Shown: piece by piece, positions 28,675 to 42,530 of the stretch | Numbering within the stretch: the stretch's first letter is position 1 | Layout: each line of letters opens with the position of its first letter | Source: Camarhynchus parvulus | Lineage: Eukaryota; Chordata; Aves; Passeriformes; Thraupidae | Reading direction: 5' to 3' | Assembly: GCF_901933205.1 (NCBI RefSeq) | Contig: NC_044582.1 | Span: forward strand, 14,985,820 to 15,049,819 | Length of the DNA: 64,000 bases | Notes under the pieces: generated by a model | Database searches by the model: none | What the model saw: only the letters and a program-made list of their open reading frames with translations | Told to the model about the DNA's origin: nothing | Made by a program: the position numbers and the translations under genes

Positions 28675-28675
<1 letters not shown>

Positions 28676-31600
28676 CCTTTCCCAGTGACAGGACTCAGAC
28701 AAAAATAGGATAATATCACAGATGTTCCTTTACACCAGTCACTGGTTCTGCTTATCCACATGATGCTCTAATACAAACACACAACTGCTCCTTCTGTTTT
28801 ATCGTTGTCAAAATTTTGTTTCAAATGTAATAAATGGAGAAATGTGAGCAGATGTGGCATTGACAGTTTGCTCTCTCCGCTGGGCTGCGTGGCAAGCTCG
28901 AGTCACATCTGCATTTTTAGAATATTTCATTCTGAGCCTTTTCCACCCAGTCTGACACTCCTCACTTGGCTGAGCTGGGGCTGTGCAGGAGATTTGGACC
29001 ATTCCTGCAGCTCAGGTCTTTGCAGTCAGCTCTCCCCATCACTCTGCTCCAGGTACTTCCTCACTGACTTCTTGGAGAGCATTGGGGGAACTCACTTTTC
29101 CAGCCCCTGATGGCCCCTGCAAGCTTTGCCTGTGTTTATCCCAGATGTTTCCCAGTGTTTGCCATGGCACCAAGCATCCCTCATGCTGCACCACTTTGGT
29201 CTCAGTCCCAGCTGTGCTCTCAGAAAGCCAGGGATGAGAGTGGCTGCCAAAATCAGATGGATGGGGTCTGCAGCCTCTGGGATGCCTGGAATTTCACAGG
29301 AAGGTATTTCTTGTCAGGTGGAGGTGTTCCAGGGCATTTGGTGGAATTTGGGCAGGGGAGTCACCCTGATTCCAGCTAGCAAGGATCCCCTAACCTATGG
29401 AAATGGGTAACCTTTGGATCTGGGAACCAGGCAGTGAGAAATCCCAAGGAAGTAACTATTTTAGTATAACAACAGCTGAGGCCATAAACCACTGTGAAAT
29501 AAATATACTTTATAAACATAAAGTGAAAAAGTAGTCCCTCACTTACAGTTTTTATGTGATTTATGTCTTTAATTTATTTAAATCAGTGACCCATCAAATG
29601 CAGACACAAAATTAGAAATTCTGAAAAACATTCAACAGCCATAAGGAAATACTGAGGTTTTATTTGTTCTCCTCCTGCAGCTGCCTCTCCATGTTACATG
29701 AATTTATCTCAAAATGAAGCACGATGAGAAATCATCTTGCCAGAATATTATTGATCTGTGATTTGGGTACCAGGCTCAATACCCTGCAGACACAGATGTG
29801 AAAGAGACAATTTACACCCTCTCACCCCCAAATTTTTCAGAGGGTACTTAGTTTCAGATATATAAATCTTTAAGCTTTTCACAGCAGTTTTGTGACCAAA
29901 TCTATGCCACTTATATTACTTCTGGGATTTTTCAGTAAACCAAGAATGAGTCAGTATCCTTGAATAATCAGCTGGTCATGCTTTGAGAGCTGCTGATATC
30001 CGTGCACAGGGCCCAGAGGGTTCCTCACACAGCCAGCCTGGGCTGGGAGGTGCTGAAGGGAAGGAGCTTCTTTTTTCTTATTCCTTTCTTTTTTTCCCCC
30101 ATTGGTTACAGTGGGATTTGGTTGGAGCTCAGTAAATTCAACAACAAGTACCGGATCTTCAGCTGGTGTAAATTTCACACATTTGCTTCAAAAGCAGACG
30201 CTGCCTTTCACAGTGGGAATTTTCCTGCTATCTTGGGTATGCACAATTTGCAAGTGCTGAAGTTGGAGTGTCCAGCTCTGTAACTTTGAAAAAGACACTC
30301 AGATTTTCAATGCTTTACTGGTGGCTGTACAGTACTTTTCTCCCTGTTTCTGCTGTCTTTGTTGTAGGCTATTAAAATGATTATTTGTACAGACATTTTT
30401 CAGAAATATGTGACCGAATTATGCCTGCAGCATTTGAGCAAAACATGGTCCATGTGTCAGAACAAAGCCAAAAATTAACAGAATGATATTTTTTTTGGCC
30501 AGCTCTGCTTAATTTAGGAAATCAAAGTGCTTGTAACATTACAATCTGGCCCTCTCTACCAAAATAATCCAACTCTCTTTCAATATTTACCAGGAAAGCT
30601 ACACCAATATATCAGTCATTAGTTGTTGAAAACCATGTATGAGCACAGGACAAAGGGAGTTTTAATGCTCTCCAAAATTTTGATTTTTTGTAGTCTCTGA
30701 GAAGTCTAAGAACCTGTTTGGCCCTGCAGTATCCACTTGTTCAGGATATTGGTGGTCAGGAAGGAAGGGCAGGTGAGGTTGAGTGTGAGTGTGGGCACAT
30801 GGCTTGGATGAAGCCCCTCTCTACATGGTTACCTCAATAAAAACTGGTTCACTTTTGCAGGCTTGGAATTGTACCACCTGGAGAAGCTCCTTTACCTTCC
30901 TTAGGAGGGGGTTAGTTCAGCTCATGAGCATATTTATTCCTTAGGAAGATATCTTTAGGATTAGACTCTTTGAAGTGCAACAAAGACAAGTTGCACTTTC
31001 TCAAGGCTAAGTCATTATATGTAAAAGCTCCTTCTGGAGTCTGGCCATTTAAAATACTTTAAAAGTATTTTTTTTGTTAATAGGTTGAGCCATAAAGATG
31101 AGATGATGGCAGTCAAATATTTGTTCCTGTTCCACAATGATTACCTTTCTACCTTATCCGTGTCAAGGAAGGGTTCGTACATTCACAATGCAGATTTTCT
31201 GCCAGTGCTTCTTCAGAGCTGTGCCCAGCTCTACACAAGGATAGCAGCTTCCTGAAGGGCCACCAAACTCTGCCCTGGGACATTCAGTGATGGTCATGGG
31301 ACCATCCATGTTCCTCAGCAGGATAAGAGAAGGAAGCTGGTGATTTCTGCAAGACAGGGAGGAGGACCTGCTGCCTGTTGTGCCCTCCATACTGTGTGCC
31401 ATGGGAGTGGCACCTGCCTGCAGCTGTACCTGTGCAGCCTCTGCCTGGAAGCACCACAGCCACTGGACATGGACCATGGCTGCTCCACTTTTCTTCTCAT
31501 TGCTGGGAGCAAAAGGAAACAGAAAATATGTTCTAGTTCATCAGTTCTTCCAAAATACAACCCAGACATTTTCAGCTGGTGCTTTTGACTTCAAAAGCTG

Positions 31601-32676
31601 AATTTGCAGCACCATCAAACCTCAGCTCCAAGAGGAGCTGATAATTCTCTTTCCAATGTCATCTCTATTGACCTCAAAATGAGATTTGCTTTTGCCATAC
31701 TCTGTGGAATATGGAGCCCTCTAATGTCAAGAAACTGCAGTGGGTGAAACGTGTCCTCCACTGCTCAGCTCCTCACCCTTGAGCAACCCTTTCATTGTAC
31801 TCTGCTGAAACACAGGATGATTTCCTTGATGAATGAAAAACGTGGTATGTGTGTTGACTTTACATGCAGATTACCACACAGATAACAACTGACTGCGCTG
31901 TACTTCATCAGGCCCAAACTCAGCATTTTATCTTCAAGAAACTGATGTTTCTCTCATTACAGATGTTTTTTACAACATTCCACCAAGTACTGATGAGAAA
32001 TGAGGTAAATAAACACTGTATGTTGCATGACAATTTTGTTTGCAGAATAGATACAGGGCAAATTTCTGGAAGAAGCCGGTCAGTTAAAGTTAGAAATTAA
32101 ATCCTGCCAAATCCTTAAAGTTGGGGAAAACATATGGTTACCAAAGAAACAAAGAGTATGAAAGGATAGCCATGCCACTGAAGTTCAGACCTTGTCCAAT
32201 GGCCAAAAGCAAGAGCAAGCTGTATTAATAGTGGAGAGCTTAGCATGTAACAATGAGAAAATCTGTAATAATGCCTTTAAAAGCCAGTCTAATTTTCCAT
32301 GACCTTCCATAAGCCCAGTAATACTCATTAGTGTCTACATGAATTTGTTAAACCTTCTCAGCATTGAAAAAAACATGACTTCATTCAATTTGGATTTGTT
32401 TGCATCTAAAACTTCCATATGCTGGAGCTTCCCTGGGAGTGACAATAACTTGTATTTGAGGATTAAGGAAACACATAATATATTCCACACCTCAATAAGA
32501 GTAACTAAATAGTGTAATCTACCACATTTCAAAAAGCAATCAAATGCACAGATCCCTGCCCTTTTAAGTAAGAGAGCTTGCCTGTAAGAGAAGCATTCTG
32601 AATTTCTTAATTAAATGAAAAATGAGATGAATGCAAGTGAGGCTATGAGCTGATGCAGCTTCATTGTAATAGCAGT

Positions 32677-32694
32677 CATTAATAGTTATTAATG
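32677..32694. repeat. small inverted repeat of homeodomain-like cores
   Basis: CATTAAT and ATTAATG form exact 7-base inverted arms around AGTT. Each arm holds a TAAT/ATTA core typical of homeodomain binding sites. It sits inside an AT-rich stretch (about 32580-32760). A regulatory role is inference only. Confidence 0.6.
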
Positions 32695-33781
32695 ATAACT
32701 GGGATAAGCTGTTAGATGTCATCCATGTGACATGAACAAATTATTAATACATGTATCTTAAGGGAAAAAAATCCTTTTCTAAGACTTGGATGAACTTGCA
32801 GGCTAAGAGAGAAGCTACAATAAATTACAAGACCTGGGAATTTGCTTTGATTTTGGATATATTGTGTTTGAGCAAGGAACTCAGCATCCCATAGTGGCCC
32901 ACTGAGGAAACAGCAAAGTTACAGATTTCACAAGTTGTGATGAAATGCCCCTTTTGGCTTAGAATCCTGTCTTCACCCCTGACTAATTCCATTATGCTGC
33001 TCAAGCTGACATCCTGATTAAAAGAAAGTCATTCCGTTTAATCATTAGGCAAACACAATATTGAGTGCTGGGTAGGTTTTGTAAATATGAAGCAGATAGG
33101 TTCCTGCTCCTCAGGTGCTGATAGCACTATCACCTGCCTTATCTCCTGTGTTATCAGCACCCCATTCTGCCACAGAGACACTGCTTTAAACTGCAACATC
33201 ATCAACAAGAAGCCTTTGGGTATTTGCTTTTCCCTCTTTCAAATACACATAATCACTCAGCAATACCAGGATGGCTCAATTGCCCTTAGAGCCAAATGAC
33301 TTTGAGTTAGAGTTCTTCTCTTAACTACATCAAATCCTGATGTGTCACCAGCACCTGTGGAACTAATGCACCATAAGAAAAGGTCTTTGCTGGGGGGATA
33401 TTTTGCCACTCATTACAGCCTTACCACCCCTCTCAGTAGTTCATGCCTTGCTACACAGACTGTGCACTTCTCCATGTGAAGAGGCAGCTGAGCTCACCCA
33501 TTCCCATGCTCAGTTCATGGCCAGCAAAGAGATTTCTCCTTTGTCAGTGCTGTCACTCCTCACTGAACAAGGACATTTTTGACTCAGGTGTATGAGACAC
33601 ACTTTTCAAGGCAGGTGAGGGCACTGCCAACAGCAGGGGGGCATTTTGAAAACCACTGCTATAGATCCAGCTCTTTGAAACAATGGGAAATCTGCTATTG
33701 GTTTCCATGAGAGTAGAATTAGAGTACAGCTTTCCATGACCCTTCTGTGCAAAACATGCAGAGTGTATTTCAAATTCAGGG

Positions 33782-33915
33782 ATCATTGAATCATAGAATA
33801 GCTTGGATTGGAAGGACATCATCTTAAAGAACATCTTGTTCCAACCCTCCAGTCATGGGCAGGGACACCTTCCACTAGCCCAGGTTGCTCAAAGCCCAGT
33901 TCAAGCTGGCCATGG
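33782..33915 (-). mobile_element. CR1 LINE fragment, 3' end
   Basis: The + strand begins ATCATTGAATCATAGAAT, which is the inverse of the ATTCTATGAT octamer repeats that end CR1 elements. It goes on through TTGGATTGGAAGGAC, GTTCCAACCC, GGGCAGGGACACCTTCCACT and CCAGGTTGCTCAAAGCCC, all landmarks of the avian CR1 3' region. The element is therefore on the minus strand and cut off at its 5' side near 33915, as is usual for CR1. Substitutions against the remembered consensus indicate an old copy. It has no coding capacity. Confidence 0.92.
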
Positions 33916-36900
33916 GGCCATGAGGGTTAAGCTGAGCTTGTTGGGATCCTCCTTTTTATCTCACTCCTTTCCCTGTATTTACACTGAATTCCCCCTGGCA
34001 CCATCTGAAGTGTCAGGGGGAGCAATGGGCAGGCACACAGAGCTGGAGGGAAGGAATTACAGCACAGACACTGCTTTTCCTTGGACACAGCTCCTCTTTC
34101 TCCTCAGATCCACAGCAGGATGGAGCCTTGCTGGGCTGCCATGCAGAGGTACCACTCAGGAGGTTGAACCTAAATCCCTCTAAAATGGATGTTCTGTCAT
34201 TCTGCAAGAAACAGCCTCTGAATGTCTCTCAGAATAGGAGGTTTGAAAAGCCCTAACCTGCAAATTAATATTTTTCAGGCAATTCCTGTCACATTTATTA
34301 ATACAATTACTATTAGCAATATTGGCATTTTTGCCCATAGTTGCTCATGCATTTTCACAGAGTGAGGATAGAATTGGAGCCCAATTAATTTTTCCCAATT
34401 CTATTCTCACACCTCTGAAACTCAAGAAATTCTGCAGTTGTCACCAGCCTGCCTATTATGCCTATTATTTTGTTTCCTGATTCCCTCCCAAAGAGGGGCA
34501 TCAAGATAAGCTTTTTCTTGAGACTTTGCTGTCATTTCCCTTTGTTTCCTGTATGCAGGGTGCTGATGGTTGGTTGCAGACTGGAGAAGGCTCCCAGCAC
34601 ATCAGCTGTCTGGACAAACTGAGGGAGCAGCAGAGCTGGAAATAAAACCTCCCGGAGATGCTGGTTTAATACTGTTTGCATGGTTTTCCCTCTTCAGTTT
34701 TCAATCACTCTGACTTCGAAGAAGCCTTTTGCAAGTTCTTACTTTCAGAGCTTTGTAGAGAAAAGTATTTGTTCCTTCTTACCATCAGGTACTCTCAGAA
34801 ACAGCCTTACAACAACTGGTAAAACGGGAGGGAGGCATTTTATGGTTCTGATTCCCTTAAATCAGCAACACCCTGCAAAACTGCAGGACAATTATAGGTG
34901 CTGGGAGTTATTTTGCTATCTCCCTTCCTAGCTTGTGTAATCCAGTTTAATACATCCTCACAACTGAGATTTTCCATGATCACAGCTAACATTTTGCCTT
35001 CCAAATGCAAAAAGATGCATTTGCTGCTCTGTCTGGAAGCTGAGCCAGGGAACATTGTTTCCCACTTGCTAACACTTCAATGTTCTTGGGATACATTGGT
35101 CTATTTGTTAAAATTTTGTTCAAATAAAACCTCAGTGCTCTAGGGCTTTTTATATTAATCTTTCCAATGGCCTTGTTTAACGCATGAATTTTCTTCAGGG
35201 GCTGTTGTATTAACTTATTTACCTATTATTAAGGACATTGAAGATTGAGAAAAATAAAGGCAAAGCTGCAGACTGAGAGAGCTGAGCTGAGAGACCCATA
35301 TCCTAATCACAGCGTACACTGAGGTGTAGAGATTGTGATTAGGACCAAAGTCTGGTCATGAAAAGTGACAAAACACTCATTGCCTTCAGGAAGATCAGCA
35401 TTCCTCCAGTGTCTCTGTTGAGAACAGAGGTTCTCCTTCTTTGGCTAATCCTTGTTTCTAATTAAGTCACTGATTTTAACTTCACAGTGAACCTCATCTA
35501 TTTTTTCCCCTCCACTAAAAATTAAACTGCTTTAAAATGAACTGTGAATTTTACAGAAATATTCTGGTTTAGACAAATTTGCACTGAGTAACTGGGTATT
35601 TTTTGTTTAAAAGTCTTTAAGATCACGGCACTGATTTTACACTGATCCTGAGAAAATTTCCCCTTCAGGCCCCTGTCTGAGGATCTCATTGGTCTGATTC
35701 ATTGCAGATTTTCCCCTTATCGGATGAGCAGCTTGACCATTTGATTTTATTGTTGGTTTCTTTCCAGATGCCAGAAGTACTGAGTATTTAAATATATATC
35801 AGAAGTTCAGCAGGAAATTGAAAATTGATTCTCTACAGCAGTTATCTGAGATATGGTTCAAGTTCTCGCTTCAAGTTAGCCAGAGCAAAGAGCTGAAGCA
35901 CTCTCTGGGGAATGCCAGCTTGACAGATGCTCCAGAGTGATTTCTGTGGCATCTTTCAGGAGAAATTCAGAAATTATGCTTTTGTTTAAAGAGGCCTCCA
36001 GTCTCCTCTTGGTTCTACTGAATAAGTGCAGAGATTAAGAAGAGAACAAAAAGGATTTTTAATTCCTTGGTTCTATGCAGGGACTCTTCAGCAGAGATGT
36101 GTGATGAGGTGTTGGGAGCTGATGCTCAGGTTCAGGGCTCTGTGATCTTCAGAGGTGCTGGTGCATGGCCACAGGCTGTGGTCAGAGCTCAGCCAGCTCT
36201 GATGCATCTCATGGATGGAGCTGTGAAGGAGGAGGTGGCTTCTCCCCAAAAATTTCAGTGACAGTCAGCGTGTTGGGCAGGACCAGGATGGCAAACCACG
36301 GCTGGAGCTGGGATATCCACAGGGACAGACATGAGCGTGTGGGTGGCTGCTCCTACAAGCACAATCCACTGCTGACTGCAGGTGGAAGCTCATGTCTCAA
36401 CCTCTGCCATGCTACTGGAATTATCCTCCTTTAGTTTCCCAAGCAGCTCCCAAGGCTGCCTGGTACTGCTGAGGCAGAGGAGGCTCCAGTAGAGCCAAGT
36501 GCTTACTATAAAAGTAAGTGGTATGACATAAAGTCCTATTTTTACCAATGTTTCTATGAATTTGATATCCTAACAGAGATGTACTGACTCAGACTGATGC
36601 CCTTTGGCATTCTGAGCTATATAAAAATGAATAGTTAAAACAACATTTGGAAACAGAGTTTATTGATGTTTTTCTCTGCAAAATTAAGGAAACTATTCTT
36701 GGGTAAAATATTTACAAGACTATAAGAGCAACTTAGATACTTCCCTGCCTAAGTTGAATGTGTCTCCAGCACCACTTGCAGTGGTCACTTATCAAATGTC
36801 TCCAAAACCTGGGATATGTGAGTTCTCAAACCCTTTTATGCTCCGTCAGGAGAGTGAGTGCAGCAATGATTCACTATTACAGGCCAGTGCTCAATACAGA

Positions 36901-39900
36901 TGGATTTGGTTCTGTATCTTTTTGTTTAAAATGCATCTCCACACAAATGAGTCTGGTGTGTTCAAACTTCCTAAATAATAATTTTACCAAAATTCTGTAA
37001 TAAATAAGTTATCCTCAAAAATCTACTGGATATACAAATAAATCTGCAGAATCTCTGTTCAGCAGCAGCAATAAATCCTTCCTCTATCACATACAGTGTT
37101 TACATTTGCCTAGGGGCTCTAAAACATTATGAGATGAAATGATTTTCCTGTTCCTTGGTGTCTGACTGCCATAGAATTTAAGTGTTTCATGAATTTAATT
37201 GTGAAGAGAACAGTTTAACATCTTTTCAGCCCCCTGTGGGAAAATTGAAGGAGGAGCCAACTGGATATTGCCTGGAAAATGATTCATATTTAAAATTTAA
37301 CAATGATTACTGTGTCAGGGGAGGTTCAGAAAAGCAGCAAATGACCCCATGTCCATTAAAGATCTGTGCAAACTGGCAAAAGAAGGATTTGGTATCATAA
37401 GGAGGGCCTGGCCTTCTGCTTGTGGTTCAATTGCATTACAGGTTGCATAAATATCTTTATTTATGAAACATTATGCCAAATTTCAGCATTTTCCTCAAAA
37501 TCTATTAGTTGCTTTCAAGCTCTCTGAGAGGTATTCTATTTCATTGCAGGAGAATTCATCTGCCAGGCTCTGAAGAGGGTGTTTATACTTCTGGCAACCT
37601 AAAGCTTGCAAAAAGGCATTTGCAATCTTCTGCTGGAGCAGAGGTAGATGAAACAAAAACTACTACTGTTGCTTAGATGTAAAAAGAATTCTATTTTCAA
37701 TGGAAAAGATTGTCCTGACTTGCCTTGATTACTGAAATCAAGGAAAACATAACTTCAGTCTATCAAACCATTTTTGTAGCATTTGGGGAATGAAAGAGAG
37801 GATTGCTGTACAAGCTGGGAAAGAAAGCAAAACTACCAGTTGTACCTCCTTTAAACACACAGCCCTTCATAGTTTCATTTTCCCATCCCTATTTTGTTTT
37901 CTTGGTCCTCCTTTATTCACCTTTTTCTTTTCAAGAAATACAAGAAGCAATTCTAATGTATTGTGTATGAGTCTTTATTCTGACTTCCCTGCTTGGTGCA
38001 CAGAAGTCAGGGTGTGACATGAACCACAGTTTGATGTACAGAGCCTGCAGTGGATTCTTGCATTTTATTCAGGACTAAATGACAACAAAATCTTTGAAAA
38101 CCTGAGAAGAAGGTGGGGTAGTAAAAGAGATGTGTGGGAGAAGAGGAATATAAAAAAAGGATCAAAACAGATAAATTTCAGTTGGCAAGTGATAATATAC
38201 TTTTCAGTTTCCTAGCATTAAATGTGTAGCTTCCAATGTATTTTAGTGATGGATTCTGCATAGGAAACTTAATGTAAATTAGCTATTATAAATTTGTTTT
38301 CTAACAAGAAAAAAATTAAATATAATCTTATAAATTTTGCTAATGTGCTTGGTAGTGAAGCAGAATCAGCAGTAACAAAAAGAATACTGCTGACAATTCC
38401 AGTGAAGAAGAAAATCAATCAAGGGTAATGTTCATCATTCCTTATTTACTGGGATAATTTGATCCTGACATTCTGCACTGTGATGGGCATGGCTTGCTTT
38501 GTTCAAGATGTTGCCCATTTTGTGCCTTCAGGAGCTGTCTTCTTCCCTTGTCACCAACTTAATACACATCCTTTTAGCACACATGCATGGGAAATGAGGA
38601 TTTCCAGAGTTCCTGATTGTCCCAGCACCTCTCCACAGCTGACACAAAGACAAATGAATCAGCTTGCAGGAACACATTGTCTGAAGCTCTGCTTTGCTTC
38701 ATTAAAGCAGTGCTCAATAAATGCTCTTTACCACTGAAAGTTAGCAGTGGTGTGAGCAGGTCTGTTGAACTTTGCAGCTACACCCAGGGTTAAGAATGAC
38801 AGGGACTGAGGGTTGGGAATTGGGAATAAAAATCTGAAATCAGAGCGGCCTGGAGATTGGAGCATTCATTGCTGCATCTCTCTTAGGGTGGGACTGTGCA
38901 TTAGCAGATGGCAGCCTAAAAACAATATGTGCTGAGAGAGCTGGAGATGTATGGCAAGATTTTCACCACCTACACAAGCATTCTGAAGAGTATTGTCTGT
39001 CAGGGGTGGCTCAGGAATTTACGAGCTGCTTTTGTGTGGATTTCTGCAGCTATTATCTGCACAGGATCAGCCAGGAGATGTTGGAGGCAAATTCGAGGCA
39101 AATTTTTACAAAATGGAATATGATAACCAGTCACAATATTAATCCCTAAGCTTTGATGTGAGCCTTGTAAAACACATATAAAGCAGCCCAGGCCTCTCTT
39201 TATTGGTAGATTGTGGAGATGGGTTGGGTTGTGAGAGGCAGCAGAAAATTGTGACTGAAGAGCAAATCATGATCTTGCCATCTGCCTGGAAGGAACTATT
39301 ATATAGGGTTTGCTGTCAATCAACCAACCTGTTTTGAAGCAGAGGCAGAACAGTATATGATTTTTTTTTGTCCTGCTCATTTCATGCACTAATTCCCCAC
39401 TCAGAAAATCACCATTTCCAGCACCAGCATTGCACTCTGGGCTCTCCCTGCCTGGTCCAGCAAACAGGGAGAAGAGGTGGAAGAGAGTCCTTAGAGTGGT
39501 TTTCTTAAATAATGACAAGCCCATAGGTGTGACAAGGAATTAAATCATAATTGTTTAAGCAATGGTGTCAGGGAATATTGCCTGCTATATACCACATATT
39601 CATGATAATTCTCACTTTTTTGTTCCAGTGGGAGATCCTCCCCCCAAACTCATTTCCACCCTTTTTAAGTGTGTCTTCTGTGTTGCTTTATGATATTTTT
39701 TTTGGTTGGTTGGGGGTGGGTTCTTTCATGAACATAACTGAAGGCAAAAATTGTTGCTGTCTGCCTGCTTTATCTTTTGAAGGATTTTCCTAGGAACCCT
39801 AGGCTATAGTATAGCACAGCAGTGTATTTCATCCATAACCACATTTCCTCATGTAGCACCTCTAGTCTGGGGATGTCCAAGCATGCTAAAATAGGTGTGT

Positions 39901-41170
39901 GGAAGCCACACTGTGCTTCTGCACAACCCAGGCCACTTTAGAAGTAATAAACTCAAATATAATTTAATATCACAGAGTGATTCCATTATAAGAGTCCACA
40001 CTGCAGGGGACCAGTAGCACAGAAACCTTTCAATTTGTTGATTTTTTTTTCCCCACCATTGTCTGTATTTATGATAAAGTGGAAGCAAATACATGGGTTT
40101 GCAAATCAGCTGTTTGGTCAGTCCCCTGGTGTAATGTAAGAGCTGAGATTTGCTCAGCAGCTGAGGCTAAGTCAGAGTTAGAAAACTTTAAAGTGCAATT
40201 TTCAGGGTAGCACCTGGACTTAGAAAGACCAGAAGTGCAACACTGCAGAGCTGATCTGCCCTCTTGCATTTTCCTTTGGCACCAGCAAAGCTTCCTTCCT
40301 AAAGAGGTGCTGGGCTGTGCCAGGATGTGCTTTGGATGGGCACTGGAGCAGACCTAGGTGTCTAAAACTTTTCAGAGCCAGGAGAGGCCCTGAGCTCCTG
40401 GCACAGAACCACCCTGGCACCTTCTCCACATCAGCCTGGGTGTGCCTGAGCACTGGGATTTGCTCTAACCAAAATAACACTGCACCTAATGGTGCTTTGA
40501 GCCTTCAAACCAGCTCCTCCCTGTGTTCAGGTGGTTTGAGTTTATAAAAGCTCCCTGTAGGGGAAAAAGACACTGAGAGGAAGAGGAGGGTGATGGGGTT
40601 TGTTTGATTTAAAGCTGGGGAAGCAGCCAAAAGGACTTAGAAGGGGAAAAAAAAATAGGTAGTCTAAGGCAAAGGCACACAGAAACAAGAACTAAACCTG
40701 CTTCTGACTTCAGACCTGGTTTTTGGGTGTTTGTTTATTAAGGTGAGTCTTTGGGAAATAGAATTTTGGGGGTCGTGGAGTGGTTTCCTGGTTGTGTTCA
40801 TGGTTTGGCCTTTGAGCTTCCGTGGTTTGTTGGGGAAATTTTTTGCTTCTGATGGGACTGGAAAAGGGTTGATGTATTTTTGAGCTTTGGTCTGTGTAAC
40901 AACTTTTTGTATGGATTTGGCAGCTTTTCCTACAGCTGTCCCTGTGCCAGGAGAAGGTGGAAGGCTGGCTGGGCTGGAGGAGTCTACCAAGAGGAGAGAG
41001 AGGGGCTATCAAGCTAGGGCTGACTTGCTGCAATGTTTTAGGGGGAAATTTGTCTTCTAGATAGTTTTGTTTCTATGCTGATGTCTGAAATATGTCAAAT
41101 TTGACAGAGAAGGCTTTTTTAAACTGTTGAAACCTCCTTTTTTTATATATTACTTCATGATAATGACAGA
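33916..41170. other. intergenic DNA between two CR1 fragments
   Basis: No recognised gene. Open frames up to about 126 codons occur, partly inside the CR1 copy. A minus-strand open frame at about 40716-40983 preceded by a strong acceptor-like tract is listed as a finding. G/T-rich low-complexity sequence occurs near 40730-40870 on the + strand. Otherwise nothing specific is seen. Confidence 0.5.
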
Positions 41171-41241
41171 CTCACAGAATGGCTGGGGTTGAAAGGGGCC
41201 TCTGAAGACCATCTAGTTCAACCCTGCTTCTAAAGCTGCTG
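41171..41241 (-). mobile_element. short CR1 LINE fragment, 3' end
   Basis: CTCACAGAATGGCTGGGGTT, followed by GGCCTCTGAAGACCATCTAG and TTCAACCCTGCT, matches the inverse of the CR1 3' terminal region. About 70 bp are recognisable. Orientation is minus. No coding capacity. Confidence 0.85.
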
Positions 41242-42476
41242 AAATAATAATGGAGAGCTATTTTTTTAATTAAGTTTAACTGAAATTTAGGAACATAGCA
41301 AGTGCAGAGGGAGTGAATATAACCCAGTGACTATATCTGAGCTCACCATAGGGAATTTGCTTCCCAAAGATTTTGAATGCCTTTGCTTTTCTTGGATTTG
41401 TTTTATGTTGTAAATATTAAAAACACTTGCACCATCATGTAAAAGTTGACTTTTCAGCAGCAAAAGTAGATGCTAAACCTGTGATATTAGGGCTGATATT
41501 TGACATAATGAAAGTGATATATCAAATGCCAAATGTCCCCTCTGGCTATAGATACACTAATTTTCAGTTCATGCAGCCTCTGACCCATGATTTGCCCACA
41601 GTAGGGGAATCTTGCCTGTAATGTGGTTTTTCTGGTCTGGAAAAGCAGCTGCAGCCTGACAAAAGTAATAGCTTGTTTTCAAACTGGGACTATTCCAACA
41701 GCATTTTATGTAATGGGTTCAAGCTGGCTCTTTTAAGAATCAGCTGGAGGTGCTGAGTTTGTGCTGGGATGAATTTGGGAATCCATGAAAAGCTTCTGGA
41801 TTTTCAGATCAGGATGATCTCTCCCGCTATAGATAAAGGCTAATAGTATCACAAGAAGCCATGAACTGCTATCAGATCATGGGCTGTTTTCAACTTAGAT
41901 TTCTTTGCTTTTTGGTATCTCTGAACTGAAATGAAATGGACAACAGATCTCCATTACACGATGGTTATGTTTACCTGCCATGATATCCTGAGCATAGTCA
42001 TGTTTTTCTGGTTATATTTTAAATGTATTGAGTGCTATTAATTTTTTTTTCATGATGATAATGTACTGCACAGATAATTCATCTTGTTAATCCTCTTGTC
42101 AGCTAATGGCAAGTTCTAGATAAGGGTTGAGAATTTTTGTGTGCGTTGTCCTACATACTTTAAAAATAACTAGGACACAAACTTTTGTGATAGAAACTTC
42201 CCTGACAAATATAGATGTGTTCTTTTTCCTCTCCCCCCATCTTAGGCTTTGGAAAACTGTAAAAAGCAGAATCCCTGCCTCCCAAATACAGTAATTGGGA
42301 AGACCAGACATCCCTTTGACAAGGAGTAGCCACAAGTTTAAGGTAGGCTGGGAAGAACAATTGTGAGAATCCTTCATTTTGTGTTCCGTTCTCACTTCTC
42401 CCTGCTTTTGTCAACATTCAAACTTGTTATTTGATTGTTGTTTTCCAGTGCAAGCTACATATTGTGCTCCTGTGGT

Positions 42477-42530
42477 TGTTGTGGGGTTTGGTTTGGTTGG
42501 GGTTTTATTTGGTTGGTTTCTTTTTCCCCT
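42477..42530. repeat. G/T-rich low-complexity patch
   Basis: The + strand consists mainly of GGTTT and TTGG units. Low-complexity sequence; no function is proposed. Confidence 0.7.

Larger units (their letters stand above)
25373..33781. other. intergenic DNA, AT-rich
   Basis: No recognised gene. The stretch contains a run of 27 T at 28648-28674. It also holds an AT-rich segment at about 32580-32760, rich in TAAT/ATTA cores, that looks like a candidate conserved regulatory element (see findings). Open frames near 28.8-29.4 kb are short and overlap in several frames, as expected by chance in a slightly GC-richer patch. Confidence 0.55.

Noticed and set aside
28888..28910. GCTCGAGTC, similar to the B box of tRNA-derived elements
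   Set aside because: No A box at the right distance and no cloverleaf pairing. The match is limited to a few bases.
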